From assembly GCF_002847015.1 (NCBI RefSeq), contig NZ_CP025085.1, positions 4,712,001-4,776,000 of the forward strand: 64,000 nucleotides of DNA. Reading direction: 5' to 3'. Below, one piece after another: positions 28,369 to 37,056 of the stretch. How positions within the stretch are numbered: the first letter of the stretch is position 1; the number at the start of each line of letters is the position of its first letter. This DNA is from Prodigiosinella confusarubida. Its GTDB lineage: Bacteria > Pseudomonadota > Gammaproteobacteria > Enterobacterales > Enterobacteriaceae. Made by a program: the position numbers and the translations under genes. Below the pieces are notes generated by a model. The model was not told where the DNA came from and made no database searches. It worked only from the letters and a program-made list of their open reading frames with translations.

Positions 28369-29198
28369 ACCAAAAACTCCCTATTCAGTAAACATTTTTT
28401 TAAATAGATCAAAATACCTGGAAGCGTGTCTCGAAACTCAATCCCACTCAACTCACTCGGCCGATGGGATATAATTCCATAGTTATCATCTTTGGGTTCT
28501 AAGTATGCCCCAATAGACAATAACTCTTCCAGAGAAAGCGCTTGGAATACATAATTAGCAATATCTTTTAACTTTACCGGCTGCCCATGGCTTAAATTAA
28601 AAACCCCATAAATACCGTTATTTATTAATGTATGAATTGCTTTTACATCATCATCAATATGGTGATATTCTCTTAATTGGTTTCCTGGGGACATCTCAAA
28701 TATTGATTTATTTTGTAGAGAATCATACAGTTGACCAAGAAACATAAATGGACTTGGCAAACCTACGCCATATAATGTATGCATTCTAACATGCAATATA
28801 TTTTTATTTATACCAGACAAATTTGATATAAAGCTACCGAGCATAGCTTTGCTATTTACATATACGTTCCCAGTCGAAACAAGTTCCTCCATTATAGTCC
28901 CGAAAGTAACAACTTTGAGTCCTAAATGAGATGTGGCCTCAATAATATTTTTTGGTAGTAAATAGTTAACTTTTAGAAGTGCTTCTTGTGATAATTTAGG
29001 ATCAAGTAGCCCTGACGCTATAAAAATAACAGAGTTAGGCTCAAATCTGTCTTCGAAATAACGAGCAATATCACCTCGACAGGACGTTACTCCCCAGTTT
29101 TCATAGAGAGAGCGCTCTAAAACTGTAATATTCTCTAGCGGGTAAGATTGATATATTGCATTGCCTAAGCGACCATGACTGCCTATTAAGAAGTTCAC
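28365..29198 (-). CDS. NAD(P)-dependent sugar reductase/epimerase (extended SDR)
   Basis: 277 aa. The dinucleotide motif is IGSHGRLGNAIYQ and the catalytic dyad lies in VYVNSKAM (Y-x3-K). EYHHIDDDVKAIHTLINNGI and VFNLSHGQPVKLKDIANYVF are typical of NDP-sugar SDRs. It lies directly after RfbG with a four-base overlap, so it most likely acts on CDP-4-keto-6-deoxyglucose, reducing or epimerising it at C4. It is unlike the usual Abe, Prt or Tyv by motif and has no RfbH dehydrase to feed them. The product identity is unknown. Confidence 0.72.
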   Translation of the reverse strand: MNFLIGSHGRLGNAIYQSYPLENITVLERSLYENWGVTSCRGDIARYFEDRFEPNSVIFIASGLLDPKLSQEALLKVNYLLPKNIIEATSHLGLKVVTFGTIMEELVSTGNVYVNSKAMLGSFISNLSGINKNILHVRMHTLYGVGLPSPFMFLGQLYDSLQNKSIFEMSPGNQLREYHHIDDDVKAIHTLINNGIYGVFNLSHGQPVKLKDIANYVFQALSLEELLSIGAYLEPKDDNYGIISHRPSELSGIEFRDTLPGILIYLKKCLLNREFLV

Positions 29199-30277
29199 TC
29201 TTTTATACCCTCACGCCACGCATTTATTTGTTTGAGAGTTATTTCTCTGGCACAAGAAGGATTTTTATAATAATCACGATACCATGCTGATGTTTCTCTG
29301 ATAACACGTTCGGTATCCCATACTGGACACCATCCCAGCAGGTTACGGGCAAGAGAACTATCTAACGCTAAGCTACCAGCTTCATGTAGTGGATTATCCA
29401 TATAATTTAATGATGGACGCTCCCAATTTAAGCACATGAGTTCCAGTACATCACGGACAGAATATTGTTTTAAGTCTTGCGGCCCTATATTCCAGGCTCT
29501 TGCATAGTGTGCTGGTTTTTCAGAAATTAAGCCTGATATCAGAAGTATATAGCTATGGGCAAGAGCAAGTACATGTTGCCACGGCCGTATTGCATCGGGA
29601 TAACGTAAGGTTAGTGAGTTATTTTCTACAACAGCTCGAGCAAAATCAGGGATAAGTCGATCCTCAGACCAGTCCCCGCCACCTATAATGTTCCCGCCTC
29701 TGGCAATCGCAATAGCTGGACCTTTACCTTCAGAGAACGGATATGAGGCAGCAAAGCTTTGAATAATCATTTCAGCGGCAGCCTTAGATGCACTATAAGG
29801 GTCTTTCCCACCGAGTGGATCATTTTCACGATATGGCCAAGGCCACTCATTATTTTTATAAACCTTATCGGTGGTAATACATAAGATGCCTTTGACACTT
29901 TTTACCATACGGGCTGCGTCTAGGACATGTGCAGTGCCTTGCGCATTGACTAAAAATGTTGAGACAGGTTCTCGATATGACCGACGTACTAAAGGTTGAG
30001 CTGCAAGATGGAGGATTAAGTCCGGTTCAAAAGCTTCAATAGATTTGAAGATTTCGTCATAATGGCAAATATCACCGAATGTGGTAGGAATATCGTCAGC
30101 TAAGCCAAGACAATCAAACAATGCGGGAGATGTCTCTGGTGGGAGTGAGAAACCCGCAACGTTTGCACCAATAGACTTTAACCATAAGCAAACCCACCCT
30201 CCGGTAAAACCGGTATGACCAGTGACCAGTACCTTTTTACCAATGAGTGACTTTTCAAATTTTAGCTCGGTAAGCAC
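29195..30277 (-). CDS. rfbG: CDP-glucose 4,6-dehydratase
   Basis: 360 aa. NAD motif LVTGHTGFTGGWVCLWL, the HLAAQPLVRRSYREP substrate segment, ITTDKVYKN, and the catalytic tyrosine in DPYSASKAAAEMI. It converts CDP-D-glucose to CDP-4-keto-6-deoxy-D-glucose. The start is GTG 30277, with GGAG upstream; no better in-frame start precedes the NAD motif. It is the first gene of the minus-strand decoration operon, preceded by a perfect TATAAT (30321-30326). Confidence 0.92.
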   Translation of the reverse strand: MLTELKFEKSLIGKKVLVTGHTGFTGGWVCLWLKSIGANVAGFSLPPETSPALFDCLGLADDIPTTFGDICHYDEIFKSIEAFEPDLILHLAAQPLVRRSYREPVSTFLVNAQGTAHVLDAARMVKSVKGILCITTDKVYKNNEWPWPYRENDPLGGKDPYSASKAAAEMIIQSFAASYPFSEGKGPAIAIARGGNIIGGGDWSEDRLIPDFARAVVENNSLTLRYPDAIRPWQHVLALAHSYILLISGLISEKPAHYARAWNIGPQDLKQYSVRDVLELMCLNWERPSLNYMDNPLHEAGSLALDSSLARNLLGWCPVWDTERVIRETSAWYRDYYKNPSCAREITLKQINAWREGIKE

Positions 30278-30320
30278 AATAGGTAATTACTCCATCTTAT
30301 TGGTAATGATGCATATTTAA

Positions 30321-30326
30321 ATTATA
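30321..30326 (-). promoter_or_regulatory. -10 box candidate for the rfbG operon
   Basis: On the minus strand this reads TATAAT, 44 bases before the rfbG start. No convincing -35 hexamer lies at the right spacing. Confidence 0.35.
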
Positions 30327-30657
30327 TCAGATAACTTTGTTATGGGGTTCTTCAGATTTTGAAAAATATAGCTATTTCCGATAAAGGCGAGCCAAGTATA
30401 GCCTGAAATTCAGATTGTACCGCTCAATCCGCGGTGTGCAACGCTTACTAATAACATAAAATCCCCCCATCAAGGCAAAAAACTCATACATTAACCAGCC
30501 ATCTGTTATCCATATCGAATATCAAAAGAAAATAACTTCGATAATAGTCGGGATAACGCTATAGTTCTCCCAACATTTAGTCGTACCACACAATAGTGTT
30601 CTCTGGTTGATACTACCAACGGGAGAACTATTATAAAAAAGCATATTTCACAGAAAT

Positions 30658-31132
30658 TCAGATCCTGCAGGTATTGAAAAAAGTTGAAGGTAACCGTTGA
30701 AATGTCAATTCACTGGTCAGATAAGAGCCCTTGTCTGCTAGTGGTACTATCTGCATCGGAGGCAGGTTGGTATACTCCGGTTCGTTACATACCATAACTG
30801 TCTGATGCTCTTCTTCGGCAGCCAGTTTATGGGCAGGCACTAGACGCACTGCCGTGGTTCGGCGCTTTTCAGTCTACCCGTTCCAGCACCGTCAGTTGCT
30901 CAGACTGAGACCACCTCCCGACAAGCGAAGACCAGGAGCGTATTCGAGAGTAGGAGCAGTCGTCCTCTTTCTCCTCACTGTAATGTTGATTCAGCTTTTT
31001 CTCAGTACTCTTCAGCATATCGAGGCTCATCACAGAACAAGGTTTTTGCTGAGTAACCATTGCAAGTATTGGAACTGATTTTAACCATGTTTTTCTCGTG
31101 ACCAAGATGGAGGTGAGATCGGCAGCGAGCAC
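30658..31132 (-). pseudogene. Frameshifted transposase relic
   Basis: One minus-strand frame (30658-30849) reads VCNEPEYTNLPPMQIVPLAD followed by KGSYLTSELTFQR. This matches the motif shape of an IS3-type integrase N-terminus (PPSQIVPxLADxGxYxASESTFYR), with one residue lost. A second frame (30869-31132) precedes it but has no clear match of its own. No catalytic core remains. Confidence 0.65.
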
Positions 31133-31407
31133 CTTAAGTTATTTTGGTCCATAATTTACCTGTCCATGTAATAAAGATGAACATATCAAGAATAGGAAAT
31201 TACACAATTTTAATTATAGGTTCTGAAAAAGCCCTGCATACCCTACCCCGATCTAAATTCTTATTATTTATCTCAATCATTTTAGTATAGAAGAAACTAT
31301 TTTTATTATTATTTTTAAATAAATTTTAATTTCTTCTACAATGTATTATTTTATGAAAATTTATTTATTTGTAGCATTATAAAAGACAGAGTCTATCCCT
31401 CCGCCCC

Positions 31408-31452
31408 TCACACTTCACACTTCACATTTCACATTTCACATTTCACATTTCA
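31408..31452. repeat. Heptamer tandem repeat (TCACA[C/T]T)n
   Basis: Six full copies of a 7-base unit (two TCACACT, four TCACATT) and a partial seventh, lying 80 bases downstream of the stop codon of the gene at 31532. Confidence 0.9.
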
Positions 31453-31531
31453 GCATTTAATTTTTTAAACGCCTAGATACCGTTATTATTACATCCGAAC
31501 TTACCATACATTCAACCCTCCTCAAATACTA

Positions 31532-32734
31532 TTATTTATTCATTTTTGAATAAATAAATAGAAATAATTCCATGAAACATCTTTTTATAAAACGTAGAGG
31601 GGATGTTACTATCCAAGACCTGCTATTAAGTAACGCATTAACATGTTGCTCACTGCGTTCTAACTCTATCAAATAATGATTATTTCGCTCCTCAAGGTTA
31701 GAAATTTCATCCTGTATAGTTTTAATTACGGTATATATTTCCTGCTCTTTAGTATTAATTATGGTGTATATTTCTTGCTCCTTAGTAATATACCCCCAAG
31801 ATTCATACACATCCCTCAGATAATTATCTGGAACAGCTACCGATATATTAAATGGACTAGAGAACAAATCCATATTAAGGAATTTATTAACCCAAAACTC
31901 ACGATCATCAAGAAGAGATTTATAATTTACTGCAACACCATATTTCCTAGCTCTATCATCTAAATTAACAGATTCAACTCCAAAATAGGGTGATTCTGTA
32001 TTTACAGATGAACTTATCGCACAGCATTTATCTATAGACTCTGTTATTAAAAATTTATAAAAATTCTTCTCTGGTACAATTTCCGCACCATATCGTTCTA
32101 TAATTATTTTATCAACACTTTCGTCGGTCAAATTAGGGTGTGGGCGATATATAACTCGCGGATAATCTCTGGCTAAGGCATCAATCTTATCGAGATAAGA
32201 CGTTAATTTTTTAAATTCGCCATCGAAATAGATGCTCTTATCAATTGGAGTTTGGCCAAATATTGCTAGCGTTTTTTCTTTCTTTATTGATGTTGAATTA
32301 ATAGATGATTTAATTTTATTGACACAAAAATCGATTAAACCAGTGCTTGCCGCATGATTTGAAAGATCATAGTCAAATGATGTTGTAACGTCAAAATATA
32401 AATCATCTAAGAAACGTATAGGATGAATAGAAAAATTAACCCATGGTATTTTATTTTCAGAAAAATAATTTATGTCTGCATCAGAAATTTCAAAACCAAT
32501 AATAGCCGTATTAGACAAATCTAGATTGGCAATTTCTGATACTCTATTTTTATCAATGGACTCCCGCCATACCTCAAGCCAATCAGATATGCTTACCTTC
32601 TTATTTACCTCACTTATATACATAGAGGCTGTGACGTTAACTTCTTTAAATACAGGAGAAAAAAGGCGGAATAACCGCTCTATATTCACATCTTGGGCAC
32701 CGCGATTCACATCACCAATAAATAAGACATTCAT
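31532..32734 (-). CDS. Capsule-synthesis-like protein with C-terminal coiled coil
   Basis: 400 aa, no signal peptide. The middle region has LAIFGQTPIDKSIYFDGEF and VIYRPHPNLTDESVDKII; the YRPHP motif is common in capsule polysaccharide synthesis/glycosyltransferase proteins with a GT-B-like fold. Residues about 320-375 form a predicted coiled coil with a duplicated KEQEIYT unit. It ends in LNSRSWIVTSPLRFIKR and a hydrophobic basic tail, which resembles the HSRSWLITKFLREL after the coiled coil of the 1541-residue fusion. It is the last gene of the manC-manB-wzm-wzt operon. A glycosyltransferase or chain-end role is inferred; the family is not certain. Confidence 0.6.
   Translation of the reverse strand: MNVLFIGDVNRGAQDVNIERLFRLFSPVFKEVNVTASMYISEVNKKVSISDWLEVWRESIDKNRVSEIANLDLSNTAIIGFEISDADINYFSENKIPWVNFSIHPIRFLDDLYFDVTTSFDYDLSNHAASTGLIDFCVNKIKSSINSTSIKKEKTLAIFGQTPIDKSIYFDGEFKKLTSYLDKIDALARDYPRVIYRPHPNLTDESVDKIIIERYGAEIVPEKNFYKFLITESIDKCCAISSSVNTESPYFGVESVNLDDRARKYGVAVNYKSLLDDREFWVNKFLNMDLFSSPFNISVAVPDNYLRDVYESWGYITKEQEIYTIINTKEQEIYTVIKTIQDEISNLEERNNHYLIELERSEQHVNALLNSRSWIVTSPLRFIKRCFMELFLFIYSKMNK
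31722..31787. repeat. 33-bp in-frame tandem duplication
   Basis: Two adjacent 33-base units (31722-31754 and 31755-31787), 29 of 33 identical, inside the gene at 31532. Each encodes one 11-residue KEQEIYT unit of the coiled coil, so the change of copy number preserves the frame. Confidence 0.85.
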
Positions 32735-32779
32735 TAATTATTTCCTGTTTTCATTACTATATTTGGCAAGTATTGAATC

Positions 32780-33592
32780 TTATAAATTGTATCTTTTTTC
32801 AAGAATGTAAATATTAACCTGACCAAACTGGTTTTCCACAAGTTTCATTTCATCCATAGGTAATAACTGGAATGTATTTATTCCATCTTGTTCAAATCTA
32901 TAAATATCTTGACCAAACCATTTTACAAGTTTCACTTCTGGAGGAAGCATTTCTATAAATTTAGAATGTTTATAATGCCGGAAATGAAATTTATGAGGAT
33001 TTTTCTCTAAAGAATGAATCTCATCATTAGGCACTGAAATAAATGCAGTACCACCAGGTTTCAATGAACTGATGATTTCATTTAGCATCTTTTGATCTTC
33101 TTCTACATGTTCTAATGATTCAAAACATGTGACGAAATCAAAAGATGAAATGGGTAATTTAAACGGGAAAAGTTTGTGGCTGAAATAGTTATTTTCTTGA
33201 GTATAACACTCATTTGCTAGTAATATTGCTTCCTCAGATCCATCCAATCCAATTACCGTAGCTCCAGGTATATTTTTAGATATAATATAAGTACCATATC
33301 CATTTCCACAGAACACATCGGCAATATGAATAGAAGCGTCTTTTTTACAATCAGCTATATACTCAACAGCCATATAATATCTATTGGTATGATCTGATCT
33401 AATATCATCCAATTCTCTTCCAACTTGTCTTTCGCCACTTGTTAAAGAATAATCTTTATCCGTATCACAAGAAGCCTCTATATATTTATCATCATTAGAA
33501 TGATCATTCGTAACCGAATCATTATTTTTATCATGAGTATTTATTGCTTCATCGGTTCTACCAACAAGGATTTTTTTAATAAAATTGATCAT
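32780..33592 (-). CDS. Class I SAM-dependent methyltransferase
   Basis: 270 aa. The N-terminal 60 residues are polar, rich in Asp, Asn and Lys, and probably disordered. The SAM motif is IADVFCGNGYGTYII near residue 100, with VIGLDGSEEAI (acidic loop) and FDFVTCFESLEHVEED (motif IV) further on. It is a Methyltransf_11-like fold. It follows Wzt by only seven bases, a position that suits an O-antigen methyltransferase, possibly one that caps the chain end recognised by Wzt. The substrate is unknown. AT-rich. Confidence 0.75.
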   Translation of the reverse strand: MINFIKKILVGRTDEAINTHDKNNDSVTNDHSNDDKYIEASCDTDKDYSLTSGERQVGRELDDIRSDHTNRYYMAVEYIADCKKDASIHIADVFCGNGYGTYIISKNIPGATVIGLDGSEEAILLANECYTQENNYFSHKLFPFKLPISSFDFVTCFESLEHVEEDQKMLNEIISSLKPGGTAFISVPNDEIHSLEKNPHKFHFRHYKHSKFIEMLPPEVKLVKWFGQDIYRFEQDGINTFQLLPMDEMKLVENQFGQVNIYILEKRYNL

Positions 33593-33599
33593 ATTTAAC

Positions 33600-34895
33600 T
33601 CACTTAGCTACTTTAATTTTTTCAATATGGATATCAGCATCAGCAAAAATATATCCACCAAAATTTCTTTTCAGTAATTCGATTTTTGGCGTTACCGTTA
33701 TCACTTTTGCACAAAAAACTCTATCATAGAATATTATCGAATAGGGATCTGGTTTGATACCAATATCTATACGAATTTCACCTGACGCTAAAGGAAACTT
33801 CATTTTCCATCTAATTACAATTAATTCTCCCTTATTTACTGCAGGTAAAAAATAGTCATAGTAATTTGAATTACACGCTACCAATGGATAGCCTGTTTTA
33901 TCAGCCATTAATAACCCAATAGCGGAACCAGCTTCTACGTCATTATTAGCTTTGATATATGCAGAAAACTCTACAAGCTCACCTTGAGTACAGTTTGTAA
34001 TTTGTACTCCTTCACGATTTTTTAAATCAAATTTTAAAAACTGTAAATGAAATGTACCAGTTTCAGAATCCAGAGAGTATTTTCTCAAATTTTTATCTTC
34101 TTCGATTATTTCACTCCCTATGTCATTTTCTATTTTAGAAGTAACTTCATCTTTCTCTTCTCTGTCTAATCCAAGAAGATCATTTTGAAATAAGTCACAT
34201 ACTTCTGATACATTTGAAAATTGTTCTAATCTTCCATCTTTAATATATATAGCTTTATCACAAAATTGCCTAACTTGATTAATCGCATGGCTAACAAATA
34301 GAATAGTCGTCCCAATATTTTTCAAATACTCCATACGTTGCATACATTTTGCTTGGAAGGCTATATCACCAACACTTAATGCTTCATCAATAATAAGGAT
34401 GTCCGGTTTTACACAAGTTGCGACTGAAAACGCTAATCTAGACTGCATCCCACTAGAATATGTTCTTAATGGCTCATCAATATATGATCCTATATCAGCG
34501 AAGGCTTCTATTTCGGGCATTAACTTGGTTATTTCTTCTATGCTTAGCCCTTGCAACTGCCCTGACATGTAAGTATTCTGACGACCGGTAAAATCAGGAT
34601 CAAACCCCATACCCAGTTCAAGCAAAGCTGCTACTTTACCGTCAGCTCTAATAGATCCTTCGGTCGGCTCCGTTGTGCCGGTAATCATCTTTAGCAACGT
34701 GCTTTTGCCAGCACCATTTTTCCCAACGATTCCAATAACCTCTCCAGGCTCAATATCAAAATTAATATCTTTTAAAATCCATGTCAGAGTGTGCTTTTGT
34801 ACAGGAGTTAAGCTAATCCATTCAATTAGTCTTCCCCACTTATTATGATATTTTTTGTAGGCTTTACCTACCCCTCGAACTGATATATTTGCCAT
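33600..34895 (-). CDS. wzt: O-antigen ABC transporter ATPase Wzt with carbohydrate-binding domain
   Basis: 431 aa. The ATPase domain spans residues 1-240: GIVGKNGAGKSTLLKM (Walker A), signature-region YSSGMQSRLAFSVA, DILIIDEALSVGD (Walker B) and FVSHAINQVRQFCD. Residues about 285-425 form an extra C-terminal beta-sandwich domain. In Klebsiella O12 and E. coli O9a types this domain binds the capped non-reducing end of the glycan before export, so a cap (methyl or other) is expected here. It overlaps wzm by one base. Confidence 0.92.
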   Translation of the reverse strand: MANISVRGVGKAYKKYHNKWGRLIEWISLTPVQKHTLTWILKDINFDIEPGEVIGIVGKNGAGKSTLLKMITGTTEPTEGSIRADGKVAALLELGMGFDPDFTGRQNTYMSGQLQGLSIEEITKLMPEIEAFADIGSYIDEPLRTYSSGMQSRLAFSVATCVKPDILIIDEALSVGDIAFQAKCMQRMEYLKNIGTTILFVSHAINQVRQFCDKAIYIKDGRLEQFSNVSEVCDLFQNDLLGLDREEKDEVTSKIENDIGSEIIEEDKNLRKYSLDSETGTFHLQFLKFDLKNREGVQITNCTQGELVEFSAYIKANNDVEAGSAIGLLMADKTGYPLVACNSNYYDYFLPAVNKGELIVIRWKMKFPLASGEIRIDIGIKPDPYSIIFYDRVFCAKVITVTPKIELLKRNFGGYIFADADIHIEKIKVAK

Positions 34896-35692
34896 TACAA
34901 TTCATCCACCATCTCGCCCACATGTTTTCTAAATAGATGCATGCCCAAAAAGCACATCGCAATACTAATAATTGTTACTAATATTAAGCCATCCCATTTT
35001 GGAACCTGTTTTAAAACAAAAATAGACTGAAATGCAGAAATGATTGGAGTCATAGGATTGAGTGATATTATCTTCCTTATGTTTTCTGGCAGTGCATTTA
35101 TTGGATAAACAATAGGGGTAAACCAGAACCAAAATTGAAGAATGATATTGAATAGCTGTCCGACATCCCTAAAAAAAACATTTAAAACGCCCAATGTGAT
35201 GCCTAATCCAATTGAAAAAATGCATACTATGATTAGTACTGGAATAAAAGAAAAATATACAAAACCAGGATTTTCTCCACTAATAAGTAAAAAAACAGTG
35301 AACAGAGAAAATATAATAATAAAATTAATTAATGCATTAGCTACTACCACAACCGGTAGACACATTCTGGGAAAACTAACTTTCTTTAGTAAGTTTGCAT
35401 TATCAATAAAAACATTTTGAGCCCTACTGACAATTTCTGAAAATAGTCCCCACGTCAGCACACCAGAACATAAATAGATACTATAAGCATACGTATCGTC
35501 AATTCCAGCAATTTTTGCTTTCATTACATGTGAGAAAATTACAGTATACACAATGATCATCGCCAGAGGATTTAGTACCGTCCATGTGGCTCCCAATAAT
35601 GAATTACGATATTTGCTCTGAAATTCGCGCTTAACATTGCCGAGAATAAATCCCCGGTAATTCCACAACGCTCTCAACATTATGAGTGGCAT
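34895..35692 (-). CDS. wzm: O-antigen ABC transporter permease Wzm
   Basis: 265 aa, ABC-2 family with six hydrophobic helices. The N-terminal cytoplasmic segment includes FILGNVKREFQSKYRNSLLG, then ATWTVLNPLAMIIVYTVIFS. The conserved NVFFRDVGQLFNIILQFWF and the FTPIVYPINALPE region are typical. It exports undecaprenyl-linked polysaccharide with Wzt. Its start lies close after manB (two bases). No wzx or wzy was found in the window, supporting an ABC-dependent route. Confidence 0.92.
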   Translation of the reverse strand: MPLIMLRALWNYRGFILGNVKREFQSKYRNSLLGATWTVLNPLAMIIVYTVIFSHVMKAKIAGIDDTYAYSIYLCSGVLTWGLFSEIVSRAQNVFIDNANLLKKVSFPRMCLPVVVVANALINFIIIFSLFTVFLLISGENPGFVYFSFIPVLIIVCIFSIGLGITLGVLNVFFRDVGQLFNIILQFWFWFTPIVYPINALPENIRKIISLNPMTPIISAFQSIFVLKQVPKWDGLILVTIISIAMCFLGMHLFRKHVGEMVDEL

Positions 35693-35694
35693 AC

Positions 35695-37056
35695 TTATCC
35701 TTTAATCAAGTGATCTATTTCAGCAACCTTTGCCCATACCAGCCCTGGCTGAGCCTGGGTTTCAATGTTCAGGCGCAAAAGAGGCTCGGTATTTGAGGTA
35801 CGGACATTAAGACGCCAATCTGGCATATCCATACCAAGACCATCAGTGCGATCAATACTGACAACCTCAGATTTAAAGGTTTCTTCAATACGCGCAATGA
35901 TTTCTTTAGCATTGGTAACTTTATAATTAATTTCACCACTACATGGATAAGCTCGCATACGAGTACCAACCAATTCGGACAACATCGCTCCCTTAGAAGA
36001 CAGTAGTTCAATAACCAACAGCCATGGAATCATACCGCTATCACAATAAGCAAAATCACGAAAGTAATGGTGAGCACTCATTTCGCCACCATATATGGCG
36101 TTTTCAGCGCGCATACGCTCCTTGATAAAAGCATGACCCGTCTTGCACTGAACTGGTGTACCACCGGCTTCCTTCACCACCTCAATGGTATTCCAGGTCA
36201 GACGTGGGTCATGGATAATCCTGGCCCCTTGGTTTTTAACCAGGAAAGCTTCAGCCAGAAGGCCTACGATATAATAGCCTTCAATGAACTCACCATTTTC
36301 GTCAAACAGGAAGCAGCGGTCAAAGTCACCATCCCATGCAATGCCTATATCTGCCTTATGCATCTTGACAGCATTAGAGGTTACAGAACGGTTTTCAGGC
36401 AATAGCGGATTAGGGATTCCATTTGGAAAATTACCATCCGGCTCATGATGAATTTTGATAAACTCAACGGGAATCTGCTGTTTCTGCAGTATCACTTCAA
36501 TCGCGTCCACTACATGCCCGGCAGCACCATTACCTGAATTGACCACCAGCTTCAACGGTTTAATTTTTTTTACATCAATATAAGACATTAGATGATCGAC
36601 ATACTCATCCACCAGAGACAATTTGGTATAACCCCCTCTCTGATTCACAGTACAGAACTTACCCAGCTCAACTAAATCACGTATATCATTCAGCCCTGTA
36701 TCACCACTAATCGGTTTGGCTCCACGGCCGACCAATTTCATTCCGTTGTAATCCATAGGATTATGGCTGGCCGTCACTTCAATCGCCCCATCCACATCTA
36801 GATGAAAAGCAGCAAAGTAGATCTCTTCTGTTCCCGTTATGCCAAGATCAATAACATCAGCACCAGCATCCCTCAATCCCTCAGACAATGCTGATTTTAG
36901 TTCTTCACTACTCAGACGAATATCACCGCCTATAGCCACTTTTTTCGCCTGCATGTATTGACCAAAAGCACGCCCAATTCGATAGGCAAGATCTACATTC
37001 AGTTCATCACCCAAACGGCCACGAATATCATAGGCCTTGAAGCAAGCTAATGTCAT
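35695..37056 (-). CDS. manB: Phosphomannomutase
   Basis: 453 aa (CpsG/ManB type). The start [15 protein letters not shown] is the canonical domain 1, the phosphoserine loop is [15 protein letters not shown], the metal loop is [10 protein letters not shown], and the C-terminal [14 protein letters not shown] binds phosphate. It interconverts mannose-6- and mannose-1-phosphate. Its start overlaps the manC stop codon by four bases. The product feeds ManC and then Gmd. Confidence 0.95.
   Translation of the reverse strand: MTLACFKAYDIRGRLGDELNVDLAYRIGRAFGQYMQAKKVAIGGDIRLSSEELKSALSEGLRDAGADVIDLGITGTEEIYFAAFHLDVDGAIEVTASHNPMDYNGMKLVGRGAKPISGDTGLNDIRDLVELGKFCTVNQRGGYTKLSLVDEYVDHLMSYIDVKKIKPLKLVVNSGNGAAGHVVDAIEVILQKQQIPVEFIKIHHEPDGNFPNGIPNPLLPENRSVTSNAVKMHKADIGIAWDGDFDRCFLFDENGEFIEGYYIVGLLAEAFLVKNQGARIIHDPRLTWNTIEVVKEAGGTPVQCKTGHAFIKERMRAENAIYGGEMSAHHYFRDFAYCDSGMIPWLLVIELLSSKGAMLSELVGTRMRAYPCSGEINYKVTNAKEIIARIEETFKSEVVSIDRTDGLGMDMPDWRLNVRTSNTEPLLRLNIETQAQPGLVWAKVAEIDHLIKG

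Larger units (their letters stand above)
30327..31531. other. AT-rich intergenic region with transposase debris
   Basis: About 1.2 kb between the rfbG operon and the wzm/wzt block, both transcribed leftward. It contains a transposase relic (30658-31132) and a heptamer tandem repeat (31408-31452), described separately. Nothing else is recognised. The stretch 31140-31400 is markedly AT-rich. Confidence 0.5.

Noticed and set aside
31408..31452. CRISPR-like array
   Set aside because: The unit is seven bases with no spacers; it is a simple tandem repeat.
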